This document shows, piece after piece, positions 43,605 to 52,900 of a DNA stretch of 64,000 nucleotides. The stretch spans positions 1-64,000 of the forward strand of contig CATLGV010000009.1 of NCBI GenBank assembly GCA_949948735.1. Reading direction: 5' to 3'. The stretch's first letter is position 1, and every line of letters starts with the position of its first letter. A program made the translations under genes and the position numbers. A model generated the notes under the pieces. The model had not been told where the DNA came from, made no database searches, and saw nothing but the letters and a program-made list of their open reading frames with translations. The stretch is from an uncultured Lachnospiraceae bacterium (lineage in GTDB: Bacteria; Bacillota; Clostridia; Lachnospirales; Lachnospiraceae).

Positions 43605-43643
43605 GCGCCTGACAGAGAAGGCGCGTGCGGAATCGGAGGGGCT

Positions 43644-45548
43644 ATGTGCGGCATATGCGGATTTGTTTCAAGGGATAATATAAGGCCGGAGCAGCTTCGG
43701 GCCATGAACGATACCATGTATCACAGAGGGCCGGATGACAGTGGCGCGGAGATATTTGACGCTTCCGGTGGATATTCGGTGGGGCTTGCCCAGCGGCGGC
43801 TCTCGATTCTGGATTTGTCCGCGCTGGGGCATCAGCCGATGCATTCGCAGGATGAGCGGCTGGTCGTCGTGTACAATGGCGAAATCTATAATTTTGGGGA
43901 GCTTCGGGAGGAGCTTTCGTCATATCCGTTCCGTTCGCACTGCGATACGGAGGTCATTCTGGCCGCCTATTTGAAGTGGGGGATTTCCTGTGTGGAGCGC
44001 TTTCAGGGCATGTTTGCGATTGCCCTGTTTGACAGGGAGAGCGGTGAGCTTTTTCTGGTGCGGGACCGTATCGGGAAAAAACCGCTGTATTATTGGATAA
44101 ACGGCGACACGCTGGTATTTGCGTCGGAGCTAAAGCCCATTATGGCATATCCCGGGTTTCCCCAAAATATCCGCAGGGACGTTATCCGGCGGTATCTGTT
44201 CCAGCAGTGCGTGAATGAGCCGTATTCGATATTTGAGGATGTTTATAAGGTCATCCCGGGGCAGATCCTGAAGCTTGCGCTGAATGCGCACCCCGCAAAG
44301 GAGCGAATCACGAAGTGGAAGTATTGGGATATTGCCGAGGTGTACAACCGCCAAAAAGAGCAGCCTGTCGGCTCCTATGAGGAGGCAAGGGCCCGGCTGA
44401 AGGCGCTTTTGCGGGACGCGGTGGGAAAGCGGCTGACAGCGGACGTGCCGGTGGGGGCTTTTCTGAGCGGCGGCTATGACTCCTCGCTGGTCACGGCCAT
44501 TGCGCAGGAGCTGAGTCCGGAGCCGGTAAAGACGTATTCCATCGGGTTTGAAGAGGAGCGCTACAATGAGGCGGAATACGCCAGGGAGGTGGCGGGGTAT
44601 CTGGGCACGTGCCACACGGAGCTTTACATCGACGAGAAGGCAATGTTTGATATGGTGGAGAGCATCCCGCGGTACTATGACGAGCCGTTTGCCGACAGCT
44701 CTCAGATTCCCTCTATGCTGGTAGCGCAGCTTGCCGCGGAGGATGTAACGGTCGTGCTCTCCGGCGACGGCGGCGACGAGTTTTTCTGCGGCTACAATCT
44801 GTATGACAGTGTGGCGCAGGCGCAGAAGCTGGACGCGCTGGGGCGGCTGACGTACAGTGTGTGCCGGCTTCCGCCCTTTCGGAAGGCGGGGCTGCTCGAG
44901 CGGCTGCCGTTTCGGGTACAGGTGGTTGCGGGCAACCACGACAAAGAGACGAAGACACAGCTGGGCGGAAGCTCTTATATCCGCGTGATCGACAGGATGG
45001 TTCCGGGCGGCGGCGTACCGTTCAGGTTTCCGATAGAGGGAAAATACCGGGAGAAGAACTGGCAGGCGCGCAGGATGCTTGTGGATGAGGAGACGTATCT
45101 GCCGGGCGACATCCTGTGCAAGGTGGACAGAGCTACCATGAAGTACTCCCTGGAAGCGCGGTGTCCGCTTCTCGACGTCAGCGTTATGGAATATTCCTAT
45201 CGCCTGCCGCACGCATACAAGTATGCGGACGGGGTAAAAAAGCGCATTCTCAAGGATATTGCCTACGAGTATATCCCAAGAGAGCTGCTCGAGCGGCCTA
45301 AGGTCGGCTTTGGCGTGCCGCTGGACAAGTGGATGCGCGGCCCGCTTCGGGAGCAGCTTACGGATATGTGCGATACGGAATATTTGAGACGGCAGGGGAT
45401 ATTTGACGCGGCGTACGTGAACCGGTTTATCAACGAATACCTGAAAACCGGCGACAAGGGGCCGGCGTCCGGGGCAAATTTCTCGAGGACAGCATGGTCG
45501 TTTTTTGTGTTCCAGCAATGGTACAGAACCTATATGAATGTGAGATGA
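43644..45548 (+). CDS. AsnB-like glutamine amidotransferase of the glycan locus (copy 1)
   Basis: A 634-residue class-II amidotransferase. Cys2 (MCGICGFV) is the glutaminase nucleophile, followed by MYHRGPDDSG, QRRLSILDLS and VYNGEIYNF. The synthetase half has AFLSGGYDSS (ATP-pyrophosphatase loop) at about residues 273-282, YNEAEYAREVA, YYDEPFADSSQIPS and LSGDGGDEFFCGYN. Such proteins in polysaccharide loci, for example WbpS in Pseudomonas, amidate hexuronic acids; the TviB/TviC genes upstream would supply GalNAcA. That role is inference; plain asparagine synthesis is possible. GGAGGGG lies directly before ATG 43644. Confidence 0.85.
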   Translation: MCGICGFVSRDNIRPEQLRAMNDTMYHRGPDDSGAEIFDASGGYSVGLAQRRLSILDLSALGHQPMHSQDERLVVVYNGEIYNFGELREELSSYPFRSHCDTEVILAAYLKWGISCVERFQGMFAIALFDRESGELFLVRDRIGKKPLYYWINGDTLVFASELKPIMAYPGFPQNIRRDVIRRYLFQQCVNEPYSIFEDVYKVIPGQILKLALNAHPAKERITKWKYWDIAEVYNRQKEQPVGSYEEARARLKALLRDAVGKRLTADVPVGAFLSGGYDSSLVTAIAQELSPEPVKTYSIGFEEERYNEAEYAREVAGYLGTCHTELYIDEKAMFDMVESIPRYYDEPFADSSQIPSMLVAQLAAEDVTVVLSGDGGDEFFCGYNLYDSVAQAQKLDALGRLTYSVCRLPPFRKAGLLERLPFRVQVVAGNHDKETKTQLGGSSYIRVIDRMVPGGGVPFRFPIEGKYREKNWQARRMLVDEETYLPGDILCKVDRATMKYSLEARCPLLDVSVMEYSYRLPHAYKYADGVKKRILKDIAYEYIPRELLERPKVGFGVPLDKWMRGPLREQLTDMCDTEYLRRQGIFDAAYVNRFINEYLKTGDKGPASGANFSRTAWSFFVFQQWYRTYMNVR

Positions 45549-45555
45549 TGTGGAT

Positions 45556-46638
45556 ATGAAACGAATAGCATTGTTTATCAATTCTCTGCAAAAGGGAGGC
45601 GCCGAGCGCGTGATGGTCAATCTGGCGGAATACTTCCATGCGCGCAGATATGACGTCATCCTGGTTACCCAGTACAAGCGCGAGGAGGAATACAGCATTT
45701 CACCCGAAATCAGGCGGGTTTATTCGGAGCCGGATGCGATGCAGCTGCAGGGGGGAAGACTTCATAATTTCTGCGTGCGTTTTTGGACGCTCAGAAAAAT
45801 CTGGCGGGCGTATCAACCGGATGTGATTCTCTCCTTTCTGGGGAAGAACAATCTGATGGCGGTGATGACGGCGGCATTTTTCCCGTGCAAGGTGGCGGTA
45901 TCGGTCAGGGGAGAGCCGACGATGGAATATGAGGGCCGGTTTCTGCAGACGCTTGCAAAGCTGGTGTTCCGGTTTGCGGACGGCGTGATTCTTCAGACAC
46001 GCCAGGCGCAGGGCTTTTTCCCCAGGGCAGTTCGAAAAAAGAGCATCCTGCTGCCCAATCCGCTCAATCCGCAGTTTGTAAACCGCAGATACATAGGAGA
46101 GCGGGAGAATGTCATTGTGGCTGCGGGCCGGCTGGATGAGAACAAGAATCACGCGATGCTGATTCATGCCTTCGCGAAGCTTTCCGCGGAGTTTCCCAAT
46201 ATGAAGCTTGTCATTTACGGGGAGGGAGAGCTGCATGCGCAGCTGGAGGCGCTGGCGGCGGAAAAAGGGCTTTCGGACCGAATCTCGCTGCCCGGAAGCG
46301 TCACGGATATAGCCGATAAGATCTGCAGCGCCCGGGCCTTTGCATTGACCTCCAATACGGAGGGGATGCCCAACGCCATTATCGAAGCGATGGCGCTGGG
46401 GATTCCGGTCGTATCGACGGACTGCCCCTGCGGCGGCGCGGCGGCGCTGATTACGGACGGGGTAAACGGCCTTCTGGTTCCGGTAGGAGACGCATACGCG
46501 CTGTCCGACGCGCTGCGCAAAATATTGTCGGACGCGGCGTACGCGGCGGCGCTCAGCGACTGCGCTTACAAAACGGTACAGGCATTTTACCCCGAGGTGG
46601 TCAATAAGAAGTGGGAGGACTATCTCAGGGAGCTCTGA
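45556..46638 (+). CDS. Glycosyltransferase family 4
   Basis: A 360-residue GT-B enzyme: RIALFINSLQKGGAERVMVN at the start, IVAAGRLDENKNHAMLIHAF in the linker, LTSNTEGMPNAIIEAMALGI and STDCPCGGAAALITDGVNGL in the donor site. It is most like the protein encoded at 42501-43604. ATG 45556 is preferred over GTG 45550, but no clear ribosome site is present and coupling to the AsnB-like gene 7 bases upstream is likely. Its last 19 bases overlap the 3' end of the convergent TetR gene, so there is no terminator between them. Confidence 0.87.
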   Translation: MKRIALFINSLQKGGAERVMVNLAEYFHARRYDVILVTQYKREEEYSISPEIRRVYSEPDAMQLQGGRLHNFCVRFWTLRKIWRAYQPDVILSFLGKNNLMAVMTAAFFPCKVAVSVRGEPTMEYEGRFLQTLAKLVFRFADGVILQTRQAQGFFPRAVRKKSILLPNPLNPQFVNRRYIGERENVIVAAGRLDENKNHAMLIHAFAKLSAEFPNMKLVIYGEGELHAQLEALAAEKGLSDRISLPGSVTDIADKICSARAFALTSNTEGMPNAIIEAMALGIPVVSTDCPCGGAAALITDGVNGLLVPVGDAYALSDALRKILSDAAYAAALSDCAYKTVQAFYPEVVNKKWEDYLREL

Positions 46639-47231
46639 TTCCGGAAGACGTCGGGCTCCTGCGTGCAGAGCTGCTGGCTTTTGATAATCTGCTCGAGGAT
46701 ATAGGCGACGTCCCGCAGGCTGCAGTGCAGCGTTCCCTGAAACCATGCGATATACAGACTCGCGGCGCCGCCTGCGTAGAACCGGCAGCGAGTCTGAAAG
46801 GCGGGGCTTTTGCGACGGCTCTCCGCAATGCCGCTGGAGGCCACAAGCTGCCTGGTAATCAATTCGGGAAGCGATACGAAGAAGGCACTTGTCGTGCGCG
46901 AGTTCATCAGCGCAAGGATGATCTCTCTGTTTTCCTCCAGGTATTCGGAAATCTGCAGGAATAAAGGGAGCGGCGCGTCTAAGGGATTGGGCTCCTCGAT
47001 TGCGTACAGCAGGTCGCACAGGGTCTGGACAATTTCCTCTTCGAGAGACTCTATCAGGCTGTTGATATCGGGGTAGTGCGCGTAGAAGGTGCCGCGGTTT
47101 AACTCCGCCCGCCCGGCAATATCCGTCACGGTAATCTTATCTAAGGACTTTTCCTGCAGCAAATCGATCAAGGCGTTTTTGATCAGCTTTCTTGAGCGTA
47201 CGGCGCTCTTATATTCTGCTTTCCGGGACAT
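46620..47231 (-). CDS. TetR-family transcriptional regulator
   Basis: A 203-residue protein. An N-terminal HTH covers residues about 12-60 (LIDLLQEKSLDKITVTDIAG, then RAELNRGTFYAHYPDINSLI, with the TFYxHY recognition helix end). The C-terminal ligand domain is all-helical and of the Firmicutes type often found beside transporters. On the minus strand GGAG lies 7 bases before ATG 47231; the in-frame ATG 47237 is too close and TTG 47255 has no site. It is divergent from the MMPL transporter with 199 bases between starts, and probably represses it and itself. Confidence 0.9.
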   Translation of the reverse strand: MSRKAEYKSAVRSRKLIKNALIDLLQEKSLDKITVTDIAGRAELNRGTFYAHYPDINSLIESLEEEIVQTLCDLLYAIEEPNPLDAPLPLFLQISEYLEENREIILALMNSRTTSAFFVSLPELITRQLVASSGIAESRRKSPAFQTRCRFYAGGAASLYIAWFQGTLHCSLRDVAYILEQIIKSQQLCTQEPDVFRNQSSLR

Positions 47232-47288
47232 TTCCATTCTCCTTTTCCCTGTCAATCGAATCTGATTTATACTTTTTTTATTCTTTTT

Positions 47289-47317
47289 AGAATAATATTA
47301 TCACGAAAACCCAACAA
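47289..47317 (-). promoter_or_regulatory. Sigma-A-type promoter of the TetR gene
   Basis: Read on the minus strand: TTGTTG (47317-47312), 17-base spacer, TATTCT (47294-47289). It is back to back with the MMPL promoter and leaves the inverted repeat at 47342-47360 between the two -35 regions. Confidence 0.65.
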
Positions 47318-47341
47318 AAGGCAACAGTGTGTTCAAAATTG

Positions 47342-47360
47342 CACATTCATTAGAAATGTG
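47342..47360. promoter_or_regulatory. Candidate TetR operator
   Basis: CACATT (47342-47347), 7 bases, AATGTG (47355-47360): an inverted repeat set between the -35 boxes of the divergent TetR and MMPL promoters. The position is classical for TetR control; binding is not shown. Confidence 0.45.
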
Positions 47361-47364
47361 TCGA

Positions 47365-47393
47365 TTGCATATACATTTTTGCGGTAGTAAGAT
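47365..47393 (+). promoter_or_regulatory. Sigma-A-type promoter of the MMPL/GLUG unit
   Basis: TTGCAT (47365-47370), 17-base spacer, TAAGAT (47388-47393). The expected transcription start near 47400 rules out the in-frame GTG at 47329 and supports ATG 47431. Confidence 0.7.
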
Positions 47394-47430
47394 ATTCATA
47401 GATTTCAATGCGGTATGGAGGAGTGAGAAT

Positions 47431-49920
47431 ATGGAGGAAGAGTCCAAAAACAGCAGCTTTATGGTGAAGGTCGCGACCTTTATCGTAGACAGGCGCAATC
47501 TGTTTTTCCTGTTATTCGGCATCGCCATTATTTTTTCGGTGGTTTCGATGAACTGGACATCGGTGGAAAACGCGCTTTCCGCGTATCTGCCGGACACGAC
47601 GGAAACAAGCAGAGGGCTTGACCGTATGGAGGAGCAGTTTATTACATATGGTACGGCTAAGGTTATGGTGACCAATATTCCGTATGACGAGGCCGACAAA
47701 ATTTATGAGGAGCTTTCAGCGCTCGACAGTATCATTATGCTTGACTTTGATAACTCGAAGGAGCACTACAACAACTTTTCGGCGTTGTACAGCATTACGT
47801 TTGGCTACGCGGAAACGGACGATCGGGCGCTGGCGGCGCTTGACGAGGTCCGGGCGATGCTGGAGGGATATGATGTCTATGTGTCGACTTCGATGGGGGA
47901 CGCGTCCGCAGAGCAGCTTGCTAAGGAAATGTCCGTTATCAGCGTGCTGGTGGCGATTGTCGTCGTATCAGTACTGCTTTTGACCTCGCAGACGTGGGCG
48001 GAGGTGCCCGTATTGCTGCTGACGTTCTGCTCGGCGGCGCTGATTACCAAGGGGACGAATTTCCTGATGGGGACAATATCGTTTGTATCCGATTCGGTTA
48101 CCATCGTGCTGCAGCTGGCCCTGTCGGTGGACTATGCGGTTATCTTCTGTAACCGGTTCAAGGAGGAGCATCAGAGGCTTGATATCCGGGAGGCGGATAT
48201 TGTGGCGCTCAGCAAGGCGATTCCGGAGATTTTCTCAAGCTCCCTGACGACAATGGGCGGCCTGATTGCGATGATGTTCATGCAGTTTGGTATCGGAAGC
48301 GATATGGCGTTGTGCCTGATTCGGGCGATTCTGCTCAGCCTGCTTGCGGTCTTTCTGCTGATGCCGGGGCTTCTGATGCTGTTTGGCAAAGCGATGGATA
48401 AGACGCGGCACAAGAGCTTTATTCCGGATATCCCGTTTGTCGGAAGGTTTGCTTATAAGACGAAATACATCATACCGCCGCTGTTTGTCGTCGTGCTTGT
48501 GGGGGCGTATCTGATACAGTCGCACTGCCCGTATGTATACGGCTATACGCAGCTGGAGACGCCCGTGCAGAGCGACGCGATGGTCGTGGACGAGATGATA
48601 GAGGAGAGCTTTGGCGCGGAGAACTTTGTGGCGCTGGTGGTTCCTGCGGGAAGCTATGAGAAGGAGAAGAAGCTGCTAAAGGAGCTGGACGCAAGGCCCG
48701 AGGTGGATCACTCGCAGGGGCTTGCCAACACGGAGGCGATGGATGGGTATATGCTGACCGATAAGCTCACGGCGAGAAACTTTTCCGAGCTTCTGGAGCT
48801 GGATTATGAGGTGGCGGAGCTGCTGTACATGGCGTATGCGGTCAATGACGAGAACTATGCCAAGATTGTGAACGGCTTTTCCAATTACAGCGTTCCGCTG
48901 ATTGATATATTTATGTTTCTCTATGACGAGGTAAACGAGGGCTATGTGACGCTGGACGACGAGATGATGGATACGCTGGAGGAGGCGCATACCAAGATGC
49001 AGATCGCGCTGGACCAGCTTCAGGGAGAGGAATACAGCCGTATGCTGATTTACCTGACGCTGCCGGAGGAGGGCGACGAGACCTTCGCCTTTCTGGACGA
49101 GATGCATGAGATTGCCGGGAAATATTATGATGTCAGCCAGGTGCTGGTCCCGGGAGAATCGACAAGCCAGTATGACCTGTACAAGACGTTCCAGCGCGAC
49201 AACACGGTCGTCAATGTCGTGTCGATTCTTGCGGTGCTGGTCGTGCTGCTGTTTACGTTTATGTCGGCGGGCATGCCCGTTTTGCTGATCGCGGTTATTC
49301 AGGGCGTTATCTGGGTAAACTTTTCATTTCCGTCCGTACAGCGGCAGAATGTGTTTTTCTTAAGCGCAATGATTGTGTCCTCTATTCAGATGGGCGCAAA
49401 TATTGACTATGCGATTGTCATTTCGGGAAGATTTCTTGAAATCAAGGACAAAATGTCCAAGAAGGACGCCATTATTGAGACGATGAACTTTGCGTTCCCG
49501 ACAATCGTCACATCCGGCACGATGCTTGCGCTTGCGGGGATTCTGATCGGTCAGATGTCCTCGGATGGCGCGGTGTGCGGTATCGGGCAGTGTCTGGGCC
49601 GCGGTACGATTCTCTCCATTTTTACGGTTATGTTCGTGCTGCCGCAGATTCTTCTGCTGGGAGAGAAGATTATCGATAAGACCTCGTTTGCGGTATCCAT
49701 TCCGCTCCGGCTTGAGCGCAGCGCAGGCCTGATGCGGGTGGACGGCATTGTACAGGGTCAAATCAACGGAAGCATTATCGGCGAGGTGCACGGCTTTGTG
49801 CGCGGTGAGGCGAATCTTCTGGTGAATATGGGAAAGATGGAGCCCAGGGAAGACGATGGCGCCGCGCTGACGGAGCTGCTGCAAAGGGAAGGGGGGAAAC
49901 CGGATGAAAACAGGAATTAA
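47431..49920 (+). CDS. MMPL/RND-superfamily transporter
   Basis: An 829-residue exporter with two repeats of the MMPL plan. Helix 1 lies at about residues 22-42, with an outer domain to about 175, then five to six helices including LQLALSVDYAVIFCNRFKEE. A second helix-outer-domain set follows, with IQMGANIDYAIVISGRFLEI as the matching motif in helices 7-12. The DYA pairs are the proton-relay region of MMPL proteins. The C-terminal tail carries a short glycine-spaced GIVQGQINGSIIGEVHGFVR stretch of beta-helix character. ATG 47431 has GGAGGAG before it. MMPL proteins export lipids, peptides or wall precursors; substrate unknown. The gene overlaps the GLUG surface protein gene by 17 bases. Confidence 0.88.
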   Translation: MEEESKNSSFMVKVATFIVDRRNLFFLLFGIAIIFSVVSMNWTSVENALSAYLPDTTETSRGLDRMEEQFITYGTAKVMVTNIPYDEADKIYEELSALDSIIMLDFDNSKEHYNNFSALYSITFGYAETDDRALAALDEVRAMLEGYDVYVSTSMGDASAEQLAKEMSVISVLVAIVVVSVLLLTSQTWAEVPVLLLTFCSAALITKGTNFLMGTISFVSDSVTIVLQLALSVDYAVIFCNRFKEEHQRLDIREADIVALSKAIPEIFSSSLTTMGGLIAMMFMQFGIGSDMALCLIRAILLSLLAVFLLMPGLLMLFGKAMDKTRHKSFIPDIPFVGRFAYKTKYIIPPLFVVVLVGAYLIQSHCPYVYGYTQLETPVQSDAMVVDEMIEESFGAENFVALVVPAGSYEKEKKLLKELDARPEVDHSQGLANTEAMDGYMLTDKLTARNFSELLELDYEVAELLYMAYAVNDENYAKIVNGFSNYSVPLIDIFMFLYDEVNEGYVTLDDEMMDTLEEAHTKMQIALDQLQGEEYSRMLIYLTLPEEGDETFAFLDEMHEIAGKYYDVSQVLVPGESTSQYDLYKTFQRDNTVVNVVSILAVLVVLLFTFMSAGMPVLLIAVIQGVIWVNFSFPSVQRQNVFFLSAMIVSSIQMGANIDYAIVISGRFLEIKDKMSKKDAIIETMNFAFPTIVTSGTMLALAGILIGQMSSDGAVCGIGQCLGRGTILSIFTVMFVLPQILLLGEKIIDKTSFAVSIPLRLERSAGLMRVDGIVQGQINGSIIGEVHGFVRGEANLLVNMGKMEPREDDGAALTELLQREGGKPDENRN

Positions 49921-52900
49921 TTTCAGAATGAATTCCAGAGGAAACGCTGGAAAAAAATCCGGAATGAAATCCAGAATCCTGTGCGGCGGGCTGGCAATAA
50001 TGCTCGCTGTCACGATGCTTCCGGCGCAGGAGCTGATGGCGGCGCAGCAGGAGAAGAATACAGAGCCGGTGGAGGCGTCTGCCGTGGAGGAGCCTGTAAT
50101 CGAGGAGATTGCCATTCGGGACGTCGATGAGTTCCTCGCATTTGCGGCCAGCTGCGACATTGATTCCTGGTCTGCGAACAAGTATGTCACCCTGGAGAAG
50201 GACATTGACCTGACGGGCACGGATTTTGAGATGATTCCTGTTTTTGCGGGGATTTTCGACGGCCTGGGGCATACCATATCGGGCTTTGAAAACGGCGGCA
50301 GCGGGTATGTCGTGGGACTGTTCCGCTATATCGAGCAGGGAGGCGTCGTGCAGAATTTAAAGCTCAGGGGCGCTGTCGCCGCGACGGATGAAAAGGAGTG
50401 TATCGGAAGCCTTTGCGGCGTCAACTACGGCACGATTAAAAACTGCAGCTTTCAGGGAACGGTGAGCGGCAGGGATACGGTCGGCGGGATTGCCGGCGTC
50501 AACGAAGGCACGGGGACGATAACGGGCTGCGCGTCGGACGGGCGCGTGACCGGATACTATATGACGGGCGGGATTGTCGGAACAAATCATGGCGTTGTCA
50601 CAAACTGCACCAACCGCTCCGGCATCAACGACAACAGTGCGTGGGTTGAGGAAGACGACGAGATGGGAACGGGAATCTTTCTGAGCATCACGGTGTCCGA
50701 AACGGACACGGAGCTGTACAGCGGGGTGGATACCGGCGGTATCGCGGGCTACTCGGACGGACTTGTCTCAAGATGCACCAATTACGGCAAGGTCGGCTAT
50801 GAGCACACGGGCTATAATATCGGCGGTATCGCAGGCCGGCAGTGCGGCATCGTCTCCTTATGCACCAATAAGGGGGAGGTTTACGGCAGAAAGGACGTCG
50901 GCGGGATTGTCGGGCAGATGGAGCCGTATATCGAGATTAACGAGGCGGAATCGCTCAGAAATGCTGTAAACAAGCTGCACGCGCTGATCAATAAGACCAT
51001 CGACGATTTGCAGGCGGGAAAGAACGCGGTGAAGTCGGATCTGGACAGCCTGAGTCTGTACTCGGACGCGGCGCTCGATTCGGGGGATGCGATTGCGCAG
51101 CAGCTGACGGGGTTTATGGACGACAATATCGGTCAGACGCAGGCGATTGCGGAGCGGATGGAGTACGTGCTGGATCAGCTGCCGGCGATTTTGCAGAACG
51201 CGTCGGGCGCGGGGGACGCTTTCGGGGCGCTCAACAACACCATAAAGCAGTTGAACGAGCATCTGGATATTGCGGGAAAGGTGGACGATGGCCCCTACGA
51301 GGAGACGGATTACAGAAAGGTAACGCTCCTGTCCACGGTCGGCGGCGAGCTGACCTGCGACAACAAAAATCCTGCCGAACACGACGAGATTACGATTACG
51401 GCAGCGCCGGACGCGGGCTATAAGCTGTCGGGCGATCCGGTGGCAACCGACGCGAACGGCAGCGCGGTTGCGGTCACGAAAAAGAGCGATAACGAATATA
51501 CGCTGGCTATGCCTGCTGCGCATGTCAAGGTGACGGCTACCTTCGTCCATGACGGAAATACTTTCGACAAGGTTATCCTTTCCTCCAACTGGAGCGGAAA
51601 CGCGTCCTGTGAGGTGAATGGCAGTCAGGTAACGCTTACGGTGAAGCCGGATTCCGGGTATGTCCTGTCGGAGAATCCGCTGGTGCTCGACCGCGGTGGC
51701 CGGAGTATTCCGGTTTCCAGAAAGCAGAGCGACGCCTACATATATGAATTCAGCCTTGACGGCGCGGCGACGCCCTGTACGGTGCGGATAAGCTTTGAGG
51801 GGCAGAACCGGCAGCAGGCGATCGATACGTCGAGGGACAATATCGCGGAGGATATGAAGGCGCTGCAGGAGGCTTCCGAGCGGATGCAGGAGTCTGTTCG
51901 GAAAATCAATGAGTTGATGACGGACAAAGACGGCAATCCCCGGGAGTGGCAGGATTTGTCAACGGCAGAACAGGATGCGGTGCTTGACGAGCTGGAGAAG
52001 TTGTCGGAGGCTGTTGCGGATATGTCCGCCGCCGCTTCCGCGGCGCTGGTCGATTTGGGGCGAATCGGCAATATCCTGACGCCATACGCCTCGGACGCGG
52101 CCCAGGCGGCAAAGCGGGATGTCGAGGAGGCGACCCGTCAGGTTCAGAACAGCATCAACTTCCTCAAGGACGCGTCCGGCGGACTCAAAGGGATTGTAAA
52201 CTATATAAACGCGCAGGCGGATATTCGTTTCAGTCAGCTGGGGGAGGCTTTTGACGAGAAGCGGGAGCGCTTCCACGACGAGCTGCAGGGCATTTCGGAC
52301 AGCCTGAAGCATTTAAGCGACAATGCGTCCGAGTACTCGGATGTGATCAACGCGGATATGCGGGCGGTCAACGACCAGCTCAACGTTGTGTTCAATCTGT
52401 TGACCGACCATCTGGTCGATTACAGCGACCTGAGCGTGGAAGAGCTGTATGAGGACGTATCGGACGAGGAAATCGATACGATAACCGCCGGCAGGACGGA
52501 TAATTGCACCAACAAGGGCATTGTCAAGGGAGACATCAACATCGGCGGCATCGTGGGAGCGATGTCCATCGACGAGGAGGATCCCGAGGACAGCGCTGCG
52601 GGAAGCGTCGAGTACAGGGCCGGCAGGCGGTTTATCACAAAATGCGTGGTTACCGGCAGCGTCAACGAGGGCTATGTGACGGCCAGAAAGGACGGCGCGG
52701 GCGGCATTGTCGGCTATATGAAGCACGGCGTAGTGCTGGATTCGGAGGGCTACGGAAGCGTGGAAAGCACCGAGGGCGGTTATGTGGGCGGCATCTGCGG
52801 AGAGTCCCAGACTGTGATTCGACGCTGCTATGCGCTGTGCAGCGTTTCGGGCAATAAGAATGTGGGCGGCATTGCGGGGTACGCGGATACGCTTCAGGAC

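Noticed and set aside
44130-45698. Long minus-strand open frame opposite the first AsnB-like gene
   Set aside because: Shadow of the plus-strand gene, with no family features.
47329-47430. N-terminal extension of the MMPL protein from GTG 47329
   Set aside because: The promoter at 47365-47393 lies inside it, so it cannot be translated from that promoter.
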